Origin: Muribaculaceae bacterium
GTDB taxonomy: Bacteria; Bacteroidota; Bacteroidia; Bacteroidales; Muribaculaceae
Reading direction: 5' to 3'
Assembly (NCBI GenBank): GCA_029058745.1
Contig: JAIDXM010000103.1
Span: forward strand, 27,091 to 91,090
DNA: 64,000 nucleotides
Shown: piece by piece, positions 26,217 through 36,174 of the stretch
Layout of the letters: the number at the start of each line of letters is the position of its first letter
Position numbering within the stretch: the first letter of the stretch is position 1
Made by a program: the position numbers and the translations under genes
The notes under the pieces: generated by a model
What the model was told of the DNA's origin: nothing
Database searches by the model: none
What the model saw: the letters and a program-made list of their open reading frames with translations, nothing else

Positions 26217-29200
26217 ATGAACAATCACCACACATGGAACAGCCGTCTGACGGCATGTATGCTCCTATCTTTAGGAAGCATGACCGGCTCTGGTGTGTGT
26301 CTGGCATCGGGTACATACGCGACTCCCCTGGAAAATGTCGGACAACGGGAACACACCACATATGGCACAATATTCGACTCCACCGGGGAGCCAGTCATCG
26401 GAGCCACTGTCAGAGTCAAAGGGACAAGCATTGGAACATCTACCGACATCGACGGCAAATTCTCAATCAAGGCATCCCCCTCCGCCACACTCATCATCTC
26501 ATACGTAGGATGTGAGACCAAGGAAGTGAAAGTGGCGGCAAGCCCAATGAGCATTACACTTAATGACAACACACAAGACCTCAACGAGCTTGTAGTGGTG
26601 GGATTCGGCACACAGAAGAAAGTCAATCTTACCGGTGCCGTTGGTGTAGTCACGTCCGATGAGCTTGCCGAGCGTCCCGTGGCAAACGCGACCCAGGCTC
26701 TTCAAGGACTCGTGCCGGGCCTCAACATAGACATCAACAGCGGTTCCCTTGAGAAAACCCCGAGTATAAACGTGCGAGGCGGCACAACAATCGGCGAGGG
26801 CACAAGTGGCTCTCCTCTCATACTCATCGACGGTATGGAAGGGGACCTCAACAGCATAAATCCTCAGGATATCGACAATATCTCAGTCCTTAAAGATGCC
26901 GCCGCATCCTCGATATATGGTTCCCGCGCCCCTTTCGGCGTAATTCTCATCACGACCAAAGCCGGAGGCACCGACGGAAAAACAAAAATAAACTACAACA
27001 ACAGTTTCCGTTTCAGTACACCCATCAACAAAAAGCACATGATGAACTCCGTGATGTTCGCGTCATGGATTAACGATATCCTCACCAACAATGGCGGGAG
27101 TCCACGTTTTGACGAGGCTTTCATGAACAGGGTCGTAACCTGGCATAATGCCACTCCAATAGCTCCAGGCCAGAGAATGACCTCCGATGGAGAAATCGTA
27201 TATGCCATCGAGGCACGTGAAAACGGACAATGGCTTGGAGGATTCTCGACCGGAGCAGACGATGTTGACTACTATGATGTGGTATATAAAGACTGGAATT
27301 TCTCTCAGGAACATAATGTCAGCGCCTCCGGAGGCACAAAAAAATTCAACTATTATGCATCCGGCAGTTTCTATGGCAACAACGGTCTTATAAAAATCGG
27401 AGACGAGAACCTGAAACGCTTCACAGTCACATCAAAAATCAACTCACAGCTCACCAACTGGCTATCTTTGAATCTTAACCTGCGTTTCACAAGAGAAGAC
27501 TACAAACGCCCGGCAGACCTCACGGACAACCTCTACAACAATATGGCCTCCAAGGCATGGCCTGTGCTTCCGCTATACGACCGCAACGGACATTACATCT
27601 ATAACGACGGTACATCAATTCCGGCACTTGCCGAGGGCGGAGAAGACAAAAAACAGACCGACAATTTCTATATTCAGACAGGTCTTAGGATTGAACCGAT
27701 AAAGAACTGGGTCACAAGCGTTGACTTCAGCTATCGTGTTAAGTCAGCCAACCGGCATTGGGATTCAAGGCCGTTCTATAACCATGACCTTTGGGGCGCT
27801 CCATATGTGGTTCACCGTACGAACTCTAATGTGCATGAAGACTTCTCTAAACACAATTACTACAACTTTAATGCACGCTCACAGTATTCCATCTCAATCA
27901 ACGAAGCACATAACTTCATGATTATGGGCGGCTTCCAGGCAGAAAACATGAAACAGACCATTTTCGGCTTGCAACGCAACGGAATACTTATAGCCACAAA
28001 GCCGGAAGTTGACCTGACCACCGGACTCGGCCCGGACGGAAGCCCTATCACTCCCAGTGTCAACGGACAGAGAAACGAATGGGCGGTGGCCGGATTCTTC
28101 GGACGCCTTAACTATGATTACAAAGGACGTTATCTTCTTGAAGCCAACGTCCGTGCCGATGGCTCATCTCGTTTCCGCACTGGCAGACAGTGGAGAGTGT
28201 TCCCCTCAGTATCTGCAGGATGGAACATAGCTCAAGAGGAATTCATGCAAGACAACACATGGCTCAATATGCTGAAACTCCGTGCATCATACGGCAGTCT
28301 CGGCAACCAGAACACCAATAACTGGTATTACACCTACCAGACGATGTCAGTGAACACCAATTCCGGGACATGGCTACAGAACGGCAACAAGACTAACACG
28401 GCAGCTGCTCCGGGGCTCGTGTCCGAAAGCCTTACCTGGGAAAAAGTGGAAACCTGGAACATCGGTCTTGACTGGGGATTACTTAACAACAGACTAACAG
28501 GCTCGTTCGATTTTTACAATAGAACTACAAGAGATATGGTCGGGGCAGCCCCGGCGCTTCCCTCAATCCTTGGCACAAGCGTACCCAAAACCAACAACAC
28601 AGACCTCAGGGCAATCGGATGGGAACTATCTGTCGGATGGAGAGACGCTCTTCCCAACGGACTGACCTACTCAGCCAAATTCCTCCTTTCCGATTCCAGG
28701 ACAAAAATCCTGCGTTATCCCAACAACCCCACAAATTACATCTACTCCTATATGGAAGGGCACTACACCAATGACATATGGGGCTATGAGACAATCGACA
28801 TTGCGAGAAGCGACGAAGAGATGCGGGCACACCTCGAAGCCCTCGACCGCGCATATGAGGCATATCATGGGAAAGCGCCCGACGTCCCGTTGCAAGGTCA
28901 GAATCATCTTGGAACCAACTGGAAAGCCGGTGACATCATGTATAAAGACCTTGACGGCGACGGACGAATCAGCAAAGGAAGCGAGACTATCGGAGACACA
29001 GGCGACAAAAGGGTAATCGGCAACAGCACACCTCGTTTCCGTTTCGGTCTTGATTTAAACGCCGCATGGAAAGGCTTCGATGTAAGGGTATTCCTCCAGG
29101 GTGTCATGAAGCGCGACTTCTGGCAAGGAGGAACATACACATTCGGATATATCAACGACCTCTGGGCCGCATCCGGCATAATGGGAACGGACGACTATTT

Positions 29201-29543
29201 CCGCGACGAAAACACCTGGTCTGTGAAAAACGGTTATCAGGAAGCAAACAAAGACGCATGGCTCCCCCGTCCTACCGGAAGTAAAAACACGACCACACAA
29301 ACAAGATACCTCGAAAACGCGGCCTACATGCGTCTGAAGAATCTCCAGGTAGGCTACACCCTTCCGGTCAAGCTGACAAGATCTTTCGGAGTGGAAAAAC
29401 TCCGCTTCTACTTCTCCGGTGAAAACCTTTTCACTGTCACAAAACTCTCGAAACAATTTGACCCGGAGACAATCGGAAGCTGGAACGGCAACGGATACCC
29501 CTTATCGTCAACTCTCTCATTCGGACTCAGTCTAACTCTTTAA
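26217..29543 (+). CDS. susC-like: SusC/RagA-family TonB-dependent outer-membrane receptor
   Basis: A 1108-residue receptor. After the signal peptide (to about residue 29) comes a CarboxypepD_reg-like domain (TYGTIFDSTGEPVIGATVRV), then the linker with NELVVVGFGTQKK, the plug (ATQALQGLVPGLNI, GASSIYGSRAP-like DAAASSIYGSRAPFGVI), and a 22-strand barrel ending LSFGLSLTL. These are the standard SusC marks, including the SusC-specific plug sequence. It imports oligosaccharides across the outer membrane with the SusD-like lid encoded 12 bp downstream. It is first in the operon susC-susD-GH115/SGNH-GH43_24 and is divergent from its probable sensor. The glycan cannot be read from the receptor itself. 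Confidence 0.97.
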   Translation: MNNHHTWNSRLTACMLLSLGSMTGSGVCLASGTYATPLENVGQREHTTYGTIFDSTGEPVIGATVRVKGTSIGTSTDIDGKFSIKASPSATLIISYVGCETKEVKVAASPMSITLNDNTQDLNELVVVGFGTQKKVNLTGAVGVVTSDELAERPVANATQALQGLVPGLNIDINSGSLEKTPSINVRGGTTIGEGTSGSPLILIDGMEGDLNSINPQDIDNISVLKDAAASSIYGSRAPFGVILITTKAGGTDGKTKINYNNSFRFSTPINKKHMMNSVMFASWINDILTNNGGSPRFDEAFMNRVVTWHNATPIAPGQRMTSDGEIVYAIEARENGQWLGGFSTGADDVDYYDVVYKDWNFSQEHNVSASGGTKKFNYYASGSFYGNNGLIKIGDENLKRFTVTSKINSQLTNWLSLNLNLRFTREDYKRPADLTDNLYNNMASKAWPVLPLYDRNGHYIYNDGTSIPALAEGGEDKKQTDNFYIQTGLRIEPIKNWVTSVDFSYRVKSANRHWDSRPFYNHDLWGAPYVVHRTNSNVHEDFSKHNYYNFNARSQYSISINEAHNFMIMGGFQAENMKQTIFGLQRNGILIATKPEVDLTTGLGPDGSPITPSVNGQRNEWAVAGFFGRLNYDYKGRYLLEANVRADGSSRFRTGRQWRVFPSVSAGWNIAQEEFMQDNTWLNMLKLRASYGSLGNQNTNNWYYTYQTMSVNTNSGTWLQNGNKTNTAAAPGLVSESLTWEKVETWNIGLDWGLLNNRLTGSFDFYNRTTRDMVGAAPALPSILGTSVPKTNNTDLRAIGWELSVGWRDALPNGLTYSAKFLLSDSRTKILRYPNNPTNYIYSYMEGHYTNDIWGYETIDIARSDEEMRAHLEALDRAYEAYHGKAPDVPLQGQNHLGTNWKAGDIMYKDLDGDGRISKGSETIGDTGDKRVIGNSTPRFRFGLDLNAAWKGFDVRVFLQGVMKRDFWQGGTYTFGYINDLWAASGIMGTDDYFRDENTWSVKNGYQEANKDAWLPRPTGSKNTTTQTRYLENAAYMRLKNLQVGYTLPVKLTRSFGVEKLRFYFSGENLFTVTKLSKQFDPETIGSWNGNGYPLSSTLSFGLSLTL

Positions 29544-29555
29544 CCAGACATAACA

Positions 29556-31583
29556 ATGAAAATCTTATCTAAATATAAATTACTATCCCTAATCATCTTG
29601 GGAGCAGCAATGGCCTCTTGCGACGATTATCTTGACAAACAACCTCCATCCTATGTGGTGCCTGAAGACTACTATCGGGCAGAAGACCAGATTGAGGCGT
29701 GTGCCAACAAGTTCTATACAGACCTCCTGCCTTCCCACGGAGGCCAGTATGGCACATTCTCCTCTGACGGAAACACCGACAATCAGGCATTCAGAGGCAG
29801 CGACGGCAAATATGCCGTCGGGCAATGGAAAGTGGGACTCGACAACTCCAACTGGTCATGGACTGCCATCCGAGACCTCAACTACCAACTTAAGACAATC
29901 CTGTCAAGATATGAGAACAACGAGATTTCTGGAAATGAAAAGAATATCCGCCACTATATCGGGGAACTCTATTTCTTCCGGGCCTACCGCTATTTCTCAA
30001 TGCTCCGCACGTGGGGCGACCTTCCCATTGTGACCGAACCGCTTCCTGACAATGAGTCCATTCTTGTGGAGGCCAACAAGCGTATGCCTCGCAACGAGGT
30101 TGCCAGATTCATCCTGAAAGACCTCGACACAGCCATTTCATATATGTCAGAGAATTTCGAGAACAGGCACACACGCATTTCTGTAGATGTTGCCCTCCTC
30201 GTAAAATCAAGGGTAGCCCTTTTCGAAGGCTCATGGCTCACCAACTTCAAGGACACGCCGTTCGTACCCAACGGTGAAGGATGGCCAGGCAAAACGAAAG
30301 ACTATAACGCCGACTATCAGTTCCCTACGGGAAGCCTGGATGATGAAGCCAAGTTCTTCTTTGCCGAAGCCGCGATGGCTGCGGAAACCGTGGCAGAGAA
30401 ATACAAGGGAAGCCTCTCGCAAAACACAGGGGTCATTCCTCAGAGTGCAACCGATCCGGAGAATCCTTATTTCAAACTGTTCGGGAATACTGATATGAGC
30501 GGTTTCAAAGAGGTTTTGCTCTGGAGGGAATACAGCAATCCTCTTGGAATAAAGAATGCAGTGGAGACTGCCGTGCAACGCAACAACTATGCCTGTGGAC
30601 TGACAAGAAGTATGGTGGAGAGTTTCCTTATGGAAGATGGCAAACCGATATATGCCTCACATAATGGATACTCCTTCAGTGATGCCACACTTGCCGAGGT
30701 GAAGGCCCATCGCGACCCTCGACTTGTAATATTCCTTAAAGAACCTGGACAGAAGAATTGTTTCCTGAATATGTCAGTCCGCACAGGCGACATGTATGTG
30801 GAAAACGAGGAATATCCCGACATCACCAATGGAGCAGATGACAAGCTGTACACAACAGGATATGCAATCCGCAAGGGAGGGACATTTGACCGTGCCATGG
30901 CTGGAAACCATATCGGATGGACAGCATCCATCACCTTCCGCGCCACGGAAGCCCTGTTGAACTATATTGAGGCACAGTACATGCTGACCGGGACACTTGG
31001 CACCGGACACACCTTGGAATATTGGAGAACAATACGCGAGAAAGCGGGATTTCAGGGCGATGCAGCTGACCCGATGACAACCATCAACGCCACCGACATC
31101 TCTAAGGAGAAACTCGACTGGGGAGCCTATACTGCAGGGATACTCCTAAACGACCCTATCCTATACAACATACGTCGCGAACGTCGATGTGAGTTGATGG
31201 CCGAGGGTCTCCGTTGGATGGACCTCACACGCTGGCGTTCGCTCGACCAACTCAAAACAGAACGGTATCATGTAGAGGGATTCCATCTTTGGAACACACC
31301 CATGCAGTCTTGGTATAGCTTCACAGAAAAGGACTACAACGGCTCTTCAAGCGCGAAAGTGTCAAGCCCGGCCCTCAGCGAATATCTGAGGCCATATCAG
31401 AAAAACATGGAATCCGGCAACCTCTTCCGCGACGGCTATACATGGCATATGGCACATTATCTAAATCCGTTGCCAATCCGCCAGTTCCAGCTTACATCGT
31501 CTGACTATAGCTCAGTTGAACTGTCGCCACTTTACCAGAATCCATATTGGCCTACAGTTCCGGATCTTCCGGCTTTGCAATGA
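29556..31583 (+). CDS. susD-like: SusD/RagB-family glycan-binding lipoprotein
   Basis: A 675-residue outer-membrane lipoprotein (Cys22 in MASCDDYLDKQP, the usual SusD start). The N-terminal SusD-like domain carries tetratricopeptide-type helices (ALLNYIEAQYMLTG), and the C-terminal half shows the RagB/SusD end with RRERRCELMAEGLRWMDLTRW and PIRQFQLTSSDYSSVELSPLYQNPYW. It captures oligosaccharides at the cell surface and closes over SusC. At 675 residues it is longer than SusD itself (about 550), as are many plant-glycan homologues. A terminator hairpin follows at 31634-31672. Confidence 0.96.
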   Translation: MKILSKYKLLSLIILGAAMASCDDYLDKQPPSYVVPEDYYRAEDQIEACANKFYTDLLPSHGGQYGTFSSDGNTDNQAFRGSDGKYAVGQWKVGLDNSNWSWTAIRDLNYQLKTILSRYENNEISGNEKNIRHYIGELYFFRAYRYFSMLRTWGDLPIVTEPLPDNESILVEANKRMPRNEVARFILKDLDTAISYMSENFENRHTRISVDVALLVKSRVALFEGSWLTNFKDTPFVPNGEGWPGKTKDYNADYQFPTGSLDDEAKFFFAEAAMAAETVAEKYKGSLSQNTGVIPQSATDPENPYFKLFGNTDMSGFKEVLLWREYSNPLGIKNAVETAVQRNNYACGLTRSMVESFLMEDGKPIYASHNGYSFSDATLAEVKAHRDPRLVIFLKEPGQKNCFLNMSVRTGDMYVENEEYPDITNGADDKLYTTGYAIRKGGTFDRAMAGNHIGWTASITFRATEALLNYIEAQYMLTGTLGTGHTLEYWRTIREKAGFQGDAADPMTTINATDISKEKLDWGAYTAGILLNDPILYNIRRERRCELMAEGLRWMDLTRWRSLDQLKTERYHVEGFHLWNTPMQSWYSFTEKDYNGSSSAKVSSPALSEYLRPYQKNMESGNLFRDGYTWHMAHYLNPLPIRQFQLTSSDYSSVELSPLYQNPYWPTVPDLPALQ

Positions 31584-31633
31584 CAAGACCAAATCCACAA
31601 TCATAAGGTAAGAAAGCATTTTAGGTAAATTGG

Positions 31634-31672
31634 AAACTGCCTGTCCCTCCCATCAAACAGGACAGGCAGTTT
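31634..31672 (+). terminator. Hairpin after susD
   Basis: A perfect 13-bp stem (31634-31646 and 31660-31672) with a 13-nt loop, followed by a short T-run. It can lower read-through from susCD into the enzyme genes, a usual way to keep receptor and lid at high level. Confidence 0.7.
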
Positions 31673-31713
31673 TCACATATCCACATTGTAACCAATCACC
31701 ACCCAAACAATAT

Positions 31714-34656
31714 ATGATGAAATTAATTTTATCACTGATTCTGATTGCATTGCCGATGCTACATAGCCAGGCCGCGACTTTCAGAATAGTCTCAGGCGAA
31801 AAGACAGGGATAAACATTCCCCAAAATCTGAAACCTGTAGCATACACAGCTCTCGATATCCTGAACAATGACATAAGTAATGTGCTTGACGGTTCTATTC
31901 AACAGAAAGCGCGGGCAGAATCAAGCATAATCGTGAAGGAGGACCCGCTGCTTGTAAAAGAGATTCAAGGATTCAGGTTGGAAGTCGATGACAATGGCAG
32001 ACTTCTGATCACAGGGCACGACAGCCACGGCGTGGCGTATGGGATTCTTGAGCTGAGCCGACTTCTCGGAGTGTCGCCATGGGAGTGGTGGGCCGACGCG
32101 ACTCCTCGTAAAATCAAAAGTTTCGAGCTTCCGCAAGGTATAGTCACACAACAGCATCCTTCAGTCGAATTCCGTGGCATCTTCATCAATGATGAAGACT
32201 GGGGACTTATGCCCTGGAGCGGCAACAACTATGAGCCGGGTGGCGACAAAGGACGAATCGGGCCAAACACGAACGCCCGTATTTTCGAGTTGCTCCTGCG
32301 CCTTAGGGGAAACACATACTGGCCTGCCATGCATGAGTGCACAATCCCCTTCTTCATGACAGACGGAAATCGAGAAATTGCAGAGAAGTATGGAATATAT
32401 ACCGGAGGCTCTCACTGTGAACCGATGGCATGCAACACCGCCGGAGAATGGTCGAGACGTGGCAACGGTGACTACGACTATGTGAACAACAGTAATGAGG
32501 TTTACAAGTTCTGGGAAAAACGTGTGAAGGATGTGGCAGGACAGGAAATCCTTTACACAATCGGAATGCGCGGGGTGCATGACGGAGCAATGAACGGAGC
32601 CAAAACCATAAAAGACCAGAAAACGGTACTGACAAAGGCGTTCCACGACCAAAGGGAATTGCTTTCAAAATACGTGAATAAGGATGTGTCCAAGGTGCCA
32701 CAGGTTTTTATACCATATAAAGAGGTTCTTGACATATATAACGCCGGACTTGAAGTGCCAGAAGACGTGACACTGATGTGGTGTGACGACAACTACGGAT
32801 ACATACGTCATTTCCCTTCAGACTCGGAACGCTCGCGTGCGGGAGGCAACGGTGTTTACTATCACGTCTCCTACTGGGGCAGACCACATGACTATCTATG
32901 GCTGGGCACATTCTCACCCGGACTCCTATTCCAGCAAATGAAGCTCGCTTACGACAAAGGAATACAAAAAATATGGATGCTCAATGTGGGCGATATCAAA
33001 CCTGCGGAATATCAGATTGAACTGTTCCTGGATATGGCGTGGAATATAGACGATGTTGCTGAAAAAGGGGTTAAAGCTCATCTGAATGCATTCCTGAATC
33101 GGGAATTCGGTGAAAAAGCCGGAAAAAAGATATTCCCGGTTATGGAGGAACAATACAGACTCGCATTTATCCGTAAACCAGAATTCATGGGCAACACCCG
33201 CGAAGAGGAATGGAACAATCCTTCCGCCCGTATTGTGAAAGACCTCCCATGGACAGAACGACGGATAATGCGACGGCTCGATGACTATAAAGCAATCTCA
33301 GACGCAGTGGAATCAATCGGAATGGAGATTGCCCCTGACAGGAGAGACACTTATTTCCAACTCGTAAAATATCCTGTACAGGCATCCTGCCAGATGAATT
33401 TCAAGACGCTCGGCGCTACTCTCGCCCGAAACGGGAAAGGCGATTGGGATGCCTGCGATGTGGCATACGACAGTATCGTGGCGCTGACTGCAGTCTATAA
33501 CAATGGAATCGACAATAATGGCAAATGGAACCATATGATGGACTTCAAGCCTCGTAAACTCCCTGTATTTGAACGAGCAGACCGGAACTCAAGGCCATCT
33601 ACACCTATCCGAGTTTCAGACAGCCACATATTAAACATTGCCGCCACTGAGGGAACTGGAGATTTCATCATCCATGACCTCATCGGAAGTTCCGGTAAAA
33701 TGGCAGGTCTTGAGAAAGGGAAAACAATCTCTTATGAATTGCCTACGTTAGATACCGACTCAATAACCGTAGAACTACATCTTCTTCCATCCCATCCAGT
33801 AGAAGATGACGGAATATCTGTGAATGTATCGGTAAATTCATCCAACACTCAAAACATAGACTACCGTACATCCGGCAGAAGTGAGGAATGGAAAGAAAAC
33901 GTGCTTGAGAACCATGCGGTGAAACGTGTGACCTTCCAAATCAATGCAGGGCTTACAAACATTCTCCGAATCGAGGCATTAACCGAAGGCGTTTTAATTG
34001 ATAAAATCCTAATACTCGATAACCCTGGTATTACCGATAAACTCAAAGGGAAAGTACTATGTGTTTTCGGCGACAGCTATGTAAAAAACCATTTGTGTCC
34101 CATCAATGAGACATGGCATGCAAAGGCGGCCGCAAACTTAGGTATGAGATATATCAATCATGGCATAAATGGCAATGCTATTTCTGTTGACCGTACGAAA
34201 AGCGGTTTTGGGAAAGCAATGGCTCAACGTTATCGTGAGCTTCCAGACTCCGTGGATGTGCTTCTTGTAATTGCAGGCCATAATGATGCCTGGTTTGTGG
34301 CACATGAAAATGGAGAGAAGGAATTCCATAAATCAATTGAAAAACTATGTAAGGGACTGAAAAAAAAGTATCCTGAAACCGCCATAGGATTCGTGATGCC
34401 TTGGAAAGTTGACAGACCAGGATTTGATGAAGTCATAACAGGGATAAAAGATGCTTGCCAACGACACGGGTTTAGTATATTCAATGCGGAAAAGGCAGGA
34501 GATATCAGAGTAAATGACCCTTATTTCAGGAAATTGTATTTCCAAAATCAAGGTATAAACGACTCTGCCCACCTCAACAGTGACGGACACGACAGGATAA
34601 CGAAACGGGGGACATGCTTTATCCAAGCCATAGCGACAGGAGACAAACAAGACTAA
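31714..34656 (+). CDS. GH115 alpha-glucuronidase fused to an SGNH/GDSL hydrolase
   Basis: A 980-residue secreted protein from the ATG at 31714; the frame upstream to 31630 covers the terminator and was rejected. Residues 1-20 are a signal peptide. GH115 covers about 20-750: VAYGILELSRLLGVSPWEWW, FRGIFINDEDWGLMPW, GNTYWPAMHEC, LMWCDDNYGYIRHFP and YYHVSYWGRPHDYLW are its landmarks. The last 200 residues are an SGNH esterase: Ser788 in FGDSY, Asn857 in AGHNDAW, and the Asp950/His953 pair in DSAHLNSDGH. GH115 removes (methyl)glucuronic acid from plant glycans; the esterase would remove an acyl group such as acetate. Having both on one chain suggests the substrate carries uronic acid and ester groups together. 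Confidence 0.9.
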   Translation: MMKLILSLILIALPMLHSQAATFRIVSGEKTGINIPQNLKPVAYTALDILNNDISNVLDGSIQQKARAESSIIVKEDPLLVKEIQGFRLEVDDNGRLLITGHDSHGVAYGILELSRLLGVSPWEWWADATPRKIKSFELPQGIVTQQHPSVEFRGIFINDEDWGLMPWSGNNYEPGGDKGRIGPNTNARIFELLLRLRGNTYWPAMHECTIPFFMTDGNREIAEKYGIYTGGSHCEPMACNTAGEWSRRGNGDYDYVNNSNEVYKFWEKRVKDVAGQEILYTIGMRGVHDGAMNGAKTIKDQKTVLTKAFHDQRELLSKYVNKDVSKVPQVFIPYKEVLDIYNAGLEVPEDVTLMWCDDNYGYIRHFPSDSERSRAGGNGVYYHVSYWGRPHDYLWLGTFSPGLLFQQMKLAYDKGIQKIWMLNVGDIKPAEYQIELFLDMAWNIDDVAEKGVKAHLNAFLNREFGEKAGKKIFPVMEEQYRLAFIRKPEFMGNTREEEWNNPSARIVKDLPWTERRIMRRLDDYKAISDAVESIGMEIAPDRRDTYFQLVKYPVQASCQMNFKTLGATLARNGKGDWDACDVAYDSIVALTAVYNNGIDNNGKWNHMMDFKPRKLPVFERADRNSRPSTPIRVSDSHILNIAATEGTGDFIIHDLIGSSGKMAGLEKGKTISYELPTLDTDSITVELHLLPSHPVEDDGISVNVSVNSSNTQNIDYRTSGRSEEWKENVLENHAVKRVTFQINAGLTNILRIEALTEGVLIDKILILDNPGITDKLKGKVLCVFGDSYVKNHLCPINETWHAKAAANLGMRYINHGINGNAISVDRTKSGFGKAMAQRYRELPDSVDVLLVIAGHNDAWFVAHENGEKEFHKSIEKLCKGLKKKYPETAIGFVMPWKVDRPGFDEVITGIKDACQRHGFSIFNAEKAGDIRVNDPYFRKLYFQNQGINDSAHLNSDGHDRITKRGTCFIQAIATGDKQD

Positions 34657-34732
34657 ACAATATATTATTATAATACACGTTTTTAGAATATAGCATTTAT
34701 CTAATGGCAAACACATATCACATATCTAAAAT

Positions 34733-36064
34733 ATGAAACGAAATAAACCAAAATTCCTTGTCTCCATGCTATTATGTGTGGCATATTCCATTTCCTTTGC
34801 CGACGATTCGAACCGGGATATCGTGAACGGCGTGCCTTGGTTCGACACCGATGGCAATATCGTCAACGCGCATGGCGCGTGTATAGTGGAGGATGGAGGC
34901 AAGTACTGGCTATTCGGTGAGTATAAATCTGACGAGAGCAATGCCTTTCCGGGGTTCGGTTGCTATTCCTCAACCGACCTCGTCAACTGGAAATTCGAGC
35001 GGGTTGTACTTCCCGTTCAGCCAGACGGCATCCTTGGGCCTGACCGTGTCGGAGAGCGTGTGAAGGTGATGCGATGTCCGAAAACCGGTGAATACGTCAT
35101 GCTTATGCATGCCGACAACATGAAATATTCCGACCCGCATATCGGCATCGCGGTCAGCGACAGCATAAACGGAGACTACCGACTCCTGGGCACCATCGAA
35201 TATGAAGGCAAACCAATCAAGAAGTGGGATATGGGTACATTCCAGGATGAAGACGGCTCAGGGTACCTTCTTATCCATCACGGACCCATCTATAAACTAA
35301 GTGACGACTATCGTTCAATAGTTGAGAAGAGCGCCGACATCAAAGGCATGGGGGAATCTCCGGCCATGTTCAAGAAAGACGGCATCTATTATCTTCTCAC
35401 CTCCAACCTCACAAGCTGGGAACGTAACGACAACTACTATTTCACATCCACCGACATCCGCGGATCATGGGAAAAGCAGGGACTCTTCTGTCCGGAAGGG
35501 TCGCTCACGTATAATTCCCAATGCACATTTGTATTCCCACTCAGGCATGGCGATGATACAGTCCCGATGTATATGGGCGACAGATGGAGCTACCCCCACC
35601 AGGCATCTGCCGCCACCTACGTATGGCTACCGATGACCACGGAAGGCACCAAACTTTCAATCCCAGAATATTGGGAGCGCTGGAACACAGAAAGTATCAA
35701 AGAGTCTGAAATAAAAGGGTATGTAAGACACCATGACTGGACTTCCGACAAGAAAGGGGAATCTATCAGGATACCGTTCCACGGGGAAAGAATCACCATA
35801 TTCGGGAACACCGACAATATAAGCGGCTATGCCAGGGTGAGAATCATTGACCGAAATGGCAATGAGATAAGCAATTCTCTTGTGGATTTCTACAGTAAGG
35901 TTCCTTCTGAATCGTCCAGATACATGAGCAGGATACTCCCGGAAGGCGACTACACGCTTGTGGTGGAAAACGAAGGGATAATGCCTGTATGGTATAAGAA
36001 AAACGGCGACCGCTTCGGAAGCACCGGCTACAAAGTGAACATCTCCCACACCATAACGGAATGA
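34733..36064 (+). CDS. GH43 enzyme, exo-beta-1,3-galactanase-like (subfamily 24 type)
   Basis: A 443-residue secreted enzyme (signal peptide to about residue 24). The propeller begins with VNAHGACIVEDGGKYWLFGE where other GH43 members have an Asp-Pro motif, and FPGFGCYSSTDLVNWKFE follows. This start, lacking the canonical base, is typical of subfamily 24 exo-beta-1,3-galactanases, which use another residue as base. A C-terminal sandwich domain (residues about 330-443) probably binds sugar. It would trim the beta-1,3-galactan backbone of arabinogalactan after side chains are removed. The final codons, including the TGA at 36062-36064, lie inside a perfect 58-bp palindrome. Confidence 0.82.
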   Translation: MKRNKPKFLVSMLLCVAYSISFADDSNRDIVNGVPWFDTDGNIVNAHGACIVEDGGKYWLFGEYKSDESNAFPGFGCYSSTDLVNWKFERVVLPVQPDGILGPDRVGERVKVMRCPKTGEYVMLMHADNMKYSDPHIGIAVSDSINGDYRLLGTIEYEGKPIKKWDMGTFQDEDGSGYLLIHHGPIYKLSDDYRSIVEKSADIKGMGESPAMFKKDGIYYLLTSNLTSWERNDNYYFTSTDIRGSWEKQGLFCPEGSLTYNSQCTFVFPLRHGDDTVPMYMGDRWSYPHQASAATYVWLPMTTEGTKLSIPEYWERWNTESIKESEIKGYVRHHDWTSDKKGESIRIPFHGERITIFGNTDNISGYARVRIIDRNGNEISNSLVDFYSKVPSESSRYMSRILPEGDYTLVVENEGIMPVWYKKNGDRFGSTGYKVNISHTITE

Positions 36065-36097
36065 CAGCGCTGTCATTCCGTTATGGTGTGGGAGATG
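36040..36097. repeat. Perfect 58-bp palindrome over the GH43_24 stop codon
   Basis: The left arm 36040-36068 and right arm 36069-36097 are exact reverse complements (29 bp each) with no spacer. It contains the last seven codons and stop of the GH43 gene. In RNA it folds to a long hairpin that could end both the susC operon and the convergent GLPGLI operon. Length and perfection are far beyond a normal terminator. Confidence 0.97.
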
Positions 36098-36174
36098 AAT
36101 CCTACAGTTGAGCTTTGGAGATTTGGATTACTCACACTTGCATTATCCGGGTAAATGATTTCGCAGCGATTAAA

